The position numbers were made by a program, and so were the translations under genes. Under the pieces are notes generated by a model, which saw only the letters and a program-made list of their open reading frames with translations, was not told the origin of the DNA and did not search any database. Shown here one piece after another: positions 60,694-64,000 of a DNA stretch of 64,000 bases. The stretch spans positions 558,001-622,000 of the forward strand of contig CAXXES010000004.1 in assembly GCA_963677175.2 (NCBI GenBank). Reading direction: 5' to 3'. Each line of letters opens with the position of its first letter. Positions within the stretch are counted from its first letter, which is position 1. Source of the stretch: Sunxiuqinia sp963677175. Lineage in GTDB: Bacteria; Bacteroidota; Bacteroidia; Bacteroidales; Prolixibacteraceae.

Positions 60694-60770
60694 AATCCGG
60701 CTGATAAGCCAACGCATCATATTGTTTGGAAAGTCAGCCTGCTTTTTGCGTTTTCTTATCTACCTCCATT

Positions 60771-61502
60771 TTAAGTCCACCCCAATGATGAATTAATCGC
60801 CTCATCAGCCGTTGCCGGGCGTGCTTTTTTCTTTTCTGTTTCTGCGGAAGGCTTTTCGGATACCAGGAAATCGTTGTAGCGTGCCTCGTTAACGGCACCC
60901 CAAACCTGACGGCCTGTACGGCAATATTTGACCAGCAGCCGGTAAATCTCGTTGGCCCGGCCGATGCGTTCAAGGGTGGCCTCGATCCTGTCGGAGGCCG
61001 CGTCTTCCTGTGCCATGATCGCCTCCTCGTATTCATCCATCAGGTTTTTCAGTTCAACGAGCATTTCCGTGGTCAATCCTTCGCCAGCCAGTTCTTCCTG
61101 GTAGCGCTCCGCCCTTCGGTCGATTCTCCGGGCCGCAAGTAGCAGGTTGAGGTGATACAAACGCACCACCGAAGTCGTTCCGAAACTGCGATAATCAGCC
61201 GAATGTTGCCCGAAGTGGCTCTCTGCCCGAAACAACAGCCCGGTGAGAATCTCGCGAAGCTGCCCGGCCAGCGCTTCCTTTCTTTGGGTGACCACCACCT
61301 TGTCTCCTTCCATCTCCTCATCGGTTGGAAGGTCAGCCCAAGCCTCCAGCTCATTTTCCAGGGCATCCAGCTTGCCGGCAGTGACCCCAAAACAGGCCAG
61401 TTGCTCCAGGTCGCGGCGCAAAAACATCAATTTAGTCTTTCCGAAAGTGTAGAAAAAGGTGAGCGGAATCTTAAAATCGGCTTTGGATGACTGGTTTTTC
61501 AT
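60771..61502 (-). CDS. Helical hypothetical protein (possibly DUF6261-like)
   Basis: 243 residues, nearly all helical and charged, no signal peptide. Segments: LRRDLEQLACFGVTAGKL, YRSFGTTSVVRLYHLNLLLA, ENLKNLMDEYEEAI-like VELKNLMDEYEEAI. The end is low complexity (PSAETEKKKARPATADEAI). A resemblance to the Bacteroidota DUF6261 family is from memory and uncertain. A 21-bp-phased array lies 71 bp upstream on the same strand. GC-rich compared with the array. Confidence 0.7.
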   Translation of the reverse strand: MKNQSSKADFKIPLTFFYTFGKTKLMFLRRDLEQLACFGVTAGKLDALENELEAWADLPTDEEMEGDKVVVTQRKEALAGQLREILTGLLFRAESHFGQHSADYRSFGTTSVVRLYHLNLLLAARRIDRRAERYQEELAGEGLTTEMLVELKNLMDEYEEAIMAQEDAASDRIEATLERIGRANEIYRLLVKYCRTGRQVWGAVNEARYNDFLVSEKPSAETEKKKARPATADEAINSSLGWT

Positions 61503-61572
61503 TTTGATCCGTTTTGGTTAATTAAATATTTTTACGGAGTGTAAAAAAGAAGGTTTAAATTTTTGCCAAAAA

Positions 61573-61907
61573 TATTCCGAAGATTCACAGAAAAACTTCA
61601 AAGGACTACTGAATCAATCCGAAAATCGATAGAATTATTCCGAATATCCATAGAATACATCTGGCTTCCAACGAATTATTCCGATTAGAAAAAGAATACA
61701 TCTGTACATCGGTAGAATCATTTCGAATAGATAAAGAGGAATTCCGAATACTCACAGAGTCATTCCGAACACTTACAGAGACTTTAGAATAGCATTCAAA
61801 GTACTTTTTTAACTGTACGGAATTGTCCCGGCGGCATTCCAACCACTCTTTGAAGTATTCGAAACATTCCCGGCGGTGTTCCAACGACTCTTTTAACTGT
61901 TCGGAAG
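61573..61907. repeat. Degenerate 21-bp-phased repeat array, about sixteen units
   Basis: Cutting from 61573 every 21 bp (one unit is 20 bp) gives units with a shared pattern: ATTCCGAA near the start and AGAAT, AGAGT or GGAAT at the end. Clear ones are 61636-61656 (TATTCCGAATATCCATAGAAT region), 61740-61760 and 61761-61781. At 61824-61907 the units alternate two types with a 42-bp superperiod (CCCGGCGG... and ACTCTTT...). Sequence has drifted but phase has not. It sits upstream of the helical-protein gene. Confidence 0.8.
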
Positions 61908-62031
61908 GATTTGGGATGATGTCAATCGGTTTTGTCTTCTGGAAAAACACGTTTTCTATCTCCCCAAAAGACATAAAGCACACAAAGAGGGAGAGATTGC
62001 AAATAGATAACCCGCCAGCGTTCTTAACCAT
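61606..62031 (-). CDS. Questionable open frame through the 21-bp array
   Basis: 141 codons. The first third (MVKNAGGLSICNLSLFVCF) comes from a dispersed intergenic repeat. The middle follows the array: EQLKESLEHRRECFEYF, then SVSVRND SVSIRNS SLSIRND as 7-residue repeats. The last 20 residues are hydrophobic (ILWIFGIILSIFGLI). Whether it is translated is unclear; the preserved 21-bp phase fits either coding heptads or DNA-level constraint. Confidence 0.3.
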   Translation of the reverse strand: MVKNAGGLSICNLSLFVCFMSFGEIENVFFQKTKPIDIIPNPSEQLKESLEHRRECFEYFKEWLECRRDNSVQLKKYFECYSKVSVSVRNDSVSIRNSSLSIRNDSTDVQMYSFSNRNNSLEARCILWIFGIILSIFGLIQ

Positions 62032-62034
62032 TGG

Positions 62035-62235
62035 GTGCCGCGGTTTCCGAACCGCGATCTATTCTCCTTCGTTAGTAACCACAGATTTCACGGATGAATA
62101 AGTCCGATGAGAAGTACTTGCTGCAACTAAGTTCAACCCACTCCGGGGTTGTTTGATTGTGGTTGTTCGCTTACTCCCGAGCTTCGCACGGGGTCATTAA
62201 CATTTCACTCGTTGGGGGAACCGGTTACTTTCGGG
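62035..62235. repeat. Dispersed intergenic repeat block
   Basis: A small palindrome GCGGTTTCCGAACCGC (62041-62056) is followed at 62125-62235 by a block with CCACTCCGGGGTTGTTTGATT and GAGCTTCGCACGGGGTCATTAACATTTCA (quoted in part), resembling a repeat often seen in Bacteroidota intergenic DNA. No gene is supported from 62032 to 62295. Confidence 0.45.
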
Positions 62236-62295
62236 AAGTCTATGAATTTAGTAGTTTTTCCACAAGGATTTGAACTGATCCGTTTTTCAAAGCAC

Positions 62296-62330
62296 AGAAA
62301 AAAAGAGCCTCCAACCTCGGTTGAAAGCTC
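62296..62330 (-). terminator. Terminator after nqrF
   Basis: GAGC (62305-62308) with CCAACC (62311-62316) pairs with GGTTG (62319-62323) and GCTC (62327-62330). A7 at 62298-62304 gives the U-tract on the minus strand. Confidence 0.7.
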
Positions 62331-62355
62331 CTGTATTTTATAATCGCGGGGCAAT

Positions 62356-63618
62356 TTAACTTCCAAAATCGTCAAACATGACGTTTTCATTCGGAACGCC
62401 CAAGTCATACAACATTTTCTGAATGGCGTTATTCATCATCGGTGGGCCGCACAGATAATAGTCAATTTCTTCGGGTTCTTCGTGTTTACCAAGATACATG
62501 TCGTGAATCACCTGGTGGATGAATCCTTTCGGTCCATCCCAGTTGTCTTCGGGCTGTGGATCAGATAAGGCCAGGTGGAACGAGAAATTCGGGAATTTCT
62601 CTTCAATGGCTCTGAACTGGTCGTAGTAGAAAACTTCTCTCCAGGAACGGGCTCCGTACCAGAAGGTAATTTTCTTATCCGATTCTTTCAGGGTATGGAA
62701 CAGGTGGAATAAGTGCGAACGCATGGGAGCCATACCGGCACCACCTCCAATAAACATCATTTCGTTGTCATTATCTTTCAGGAAGAATTCACCGTAAGGG
62801 CCTGAAATAGTTACTTTATCGCCTGGTTTACGCGAGAAAATGTAAGAAGAACAAATTCCTGGATTTACTTTTTGGAAACCACCATTGACACGGTCAAACG
62901 GAGGAGTTGCAATACGGATGTTCAGCATCACTATGTTTCCTTCGGCTGGGTGGTTAGCCATAGAATAGGCACGGAAAGTGGGTTCCGGATTTTTCATTTT
63001 CAGGTCGAACATGTTGAATTGTTCCCATTCAGGGCGGAACTTGTCATCAACTTCAATATCTTTGAAGTTGACCTCAATTTTAGGAACATCAATCTGAATA
63101 TATCCGCCTGATTTGAAATCAAGATTTTCGCCTTCAGGTAAGCGAACCACAAACTCTTTAATGTAGGTAGCGACGTTGCTATTCGAAACTACTTCGCATT
63201 CCCACTTCTTAATTCCCATGATTTCTTGGGGGATTTTCAGCTCCATGTCTTCCTTTACTTTCACCTGACAAGCCAGACGCCAATTGTCATTTTGTTCTTT
63301 TCGGGTGAAATAGCCGGTTTCAGTAGGAAGAATAGAACCTCCGCCATCGACAACCTGGCAGCGGCACATGGCACAAGTACCTCCACCACCACAAGCAGAG
63401 GGAAGGAAAATTTTGTTATTTCCAAGGGTGGTCAGCAAAGTGTCGCCGGGGTTGGTTTCAATAACCTTGTCGCCCTTGTTGATGTCAACCTTGACGATTC
63501 CCGAGGGCATCAGTTTCTTCTTCGCATACAGCAAGATCGATACCAGCAGAATCACCATCAACAGGAAAACAGCGATACTGGTAATAACGACTGTCGTTTG
63601 AGTTGCTAAAAATATCAT
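62356..63618 (-). CDS. nqrF: Na+-translocating NADH:quinone reductase subunit F
   Basis: 420 residues. One N-terminal membrane helix (TTVVITSIAVFLLMVILLVSIL quoted in part). A 2Fe-2S domain with PSACGGGGTCAMCRCQV and the fourth Cys in WRLACQV. An FAD-binding domain (TFRAYSMANHP) and an NADH-binding domain (MMFIGGGAGMAPMRSH, DYYLCGPPMMNNA). It is the electron entry point of NQR: NADH to FAD to 2Fe-2S. Last gene of the nqr operon, followed by a terminator. Confidence 0.96.
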   Translation of the reverse strand: MIFLATQTTVVITSIAVFLLMVILLVSILLYAKKKLMPSGIVKVDINKGDKVIETNPGDTLLTTLGNNKIFLPSACGGGGTCAMCRCQVVDGGGSILPTETGYFTRKEQNDNWRLACQVKVKEDMELKIPQEIMGIKKWECEVVSNSNVATYIKEFVVRLPEGENLDFKSGGYIQIDVPKIEVNFKDIEVDDKFRPEWEQFNMFDLKMKNPEPTFRAYSMANHPAEGNIVMLNIRIATPPFDRVNGGFQKVNPGICSSYIFSRKPGDKVTISGPYGEFFLKDNDNEMMFIGGGAGMAPMRSHLFHLFHTLKESDKKITFWYGARSWREVFYYDQFRAIEEKFPNFSFHLALSDPQPEDNWDGPKGFIHQVIHDMYLGKHEEPEEIDYYLCGPPMMNNAIQKMLYDLGVPNENVMFDDFGS

Positions 63619-63638
63619 TGTTAAGAGTTTTTATCTGA

Positions 63639-64000
63639 TTATAGTTTTATTCCCATGAATCCCATAAAGGCCAATCCCATCAAACCGGTCACAATAAATG
63701 TAATTCCAAGGCCTTTCAGAGGAGCCGGAACATGCGAATATTCAATTTTTTCGCGAATAGCAGCAATACCTATAATAGCCAAAAACCAGCCAACACCTGA
63801 ACCGATGCCATAAACAGAGGCTTCGCCGATGTTGAGAAACGCTTTTTGCTGCATGAATAGTGATCCCCCAAGGATGGCGCAGTTTACTGCAATCAAGGGT
63901 AAAAAGATCCCAAGTTGGGTGTACAGTACCGGGGCAAATTTTTCTACCACCATTTCAACGAGCTGAACCATGGATGCAATGACAGCAATGAACATGATGA
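63639..64000 (-). CDS. nqrE: Na+-translocating NADH:quinone reductase subunit E, C-terminal part
   Basis: The gene runs off the right edge; the Met at 63995 is internal (FIAVIASMVQLVEMVVEKF is a mid-protein family segment). Visible: LGIFLPLIAVNCAILGGSLFM with the conserved Cys that binds the membrane iron centre with NqrD, YGIGSGVGWFLAIIGIAAIREK, and the C-terminal helix GLGITFIVTGLMGLAFMGF. Integral membrane subunit of the sodium pump. 20 bp before nqrF. Confidence 0.93.
   Translation of the reverse strand, partial: IMFIAVIASMVQLVEMVVEKFAPVLYTQLGIFLPLIAVNCAILGGSLFMQQKAFLNIGEASVYGIGSGVGWFLAIIGIAAIREKIEYSHVPAPLKGLGITFIVTGLMGLAFMGFMGIKL

Noticed and set aside
60734..61036. 100-codon minus-strand frame
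   Set aside because: A shadow of the helical-protein gene in another frame.
61573..61907. CRISPR array or tRNA cluster
   Set aside because: 21-bp contiguous units without spacers, and no cloverleaf folds.

Overview
The window looks like chromosomal DNA of a Bacteroidota bacterium, most likely an anaerobic or facultative member of the Marinilabiliales (Prolixibacteraceae-like). This rests on gene content and style: -7 elements of the Bacteroidota form TAnnTTTG, RprX/RprY-type two-component pairs, DUF1573 and DUF1080 proteins, a DUF4369/TlpA-type thioredoxin lipoprotein, an OMP_b-brl_3 receptor, MeaB, an NQR complex and a group III phosphofructokinase. Genus assignment is inference only.

Layout. 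1-3484 (minus) is a nickel-pincer cofactor operon: a NikR-like repressor, LarE, LarC, LarB and the start of a nickel-permease-like gene, with no lactate racemase (LarA) in view. 3622-8237 is a two-component system divergent from an outer-membrane receptor. 8277-10182 is a queuosine block: a preQ1-I-like riboswitch, the YhhQ transporter, QueC and QueF. 10285-12612 holds a DUF2007 protein, a MoCo-carrier-like protein, a secreted DUF1080 protein and a 41-bp tandem repeat. 12716-22848 (minus) runs NadB-NadC-CoaX-outer membrane protein-TPR protein-LptC-CBS membrane protein-PpiD; ppiD is frameshifted. 23197-28891 is a tripartite RND efflux operon. 28908-32221 holds YiaK, a DUF1080 lipoprotein and PfkA.

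32222-34499 is accessory: a small helical protein, a 21-bp palindromic repeat array, a candidate ~80-nt RNA and an AT-rich DUF4160/DUF2442-HTH pair resembling a toxin-antitoxin module. 34500-44346 returns to core genes: a second two-component system, a DUF1573 protein, MeaB, a thioredoxin-like lipoprotein, Lpd and KatG. 44867-49797 (minus) is sigma-54 activator-LptE-TPR protein-SecG-GroES-GroEL. 49975-54732 holds KdsB, cyclophilin, glutamate dehydrogenase, TatD and asparaginase. Then come tRNA-Ser(GGA), an ExbB/ExbD operon, a cupin, AspRS and TadA. 60183-62340 is a second repeat island with another helical protein downstream of a 21-bp array. The window ends in nqrF and nqrE.

The least explained feature is that two unrelated small helical proteins (32318-32707 and 60771-61502) each have a strictly 21-bp-phased array immediately upstream on the same strand and a hairpin immediately downstream. 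Other points of interest are a NikR homologue that seems to have lost all four canonical nickel ligands, a three-cysteine LarE, and a riboswitch whose pseudoknot overlaps the start of a queuosine-precursor transporter gene.
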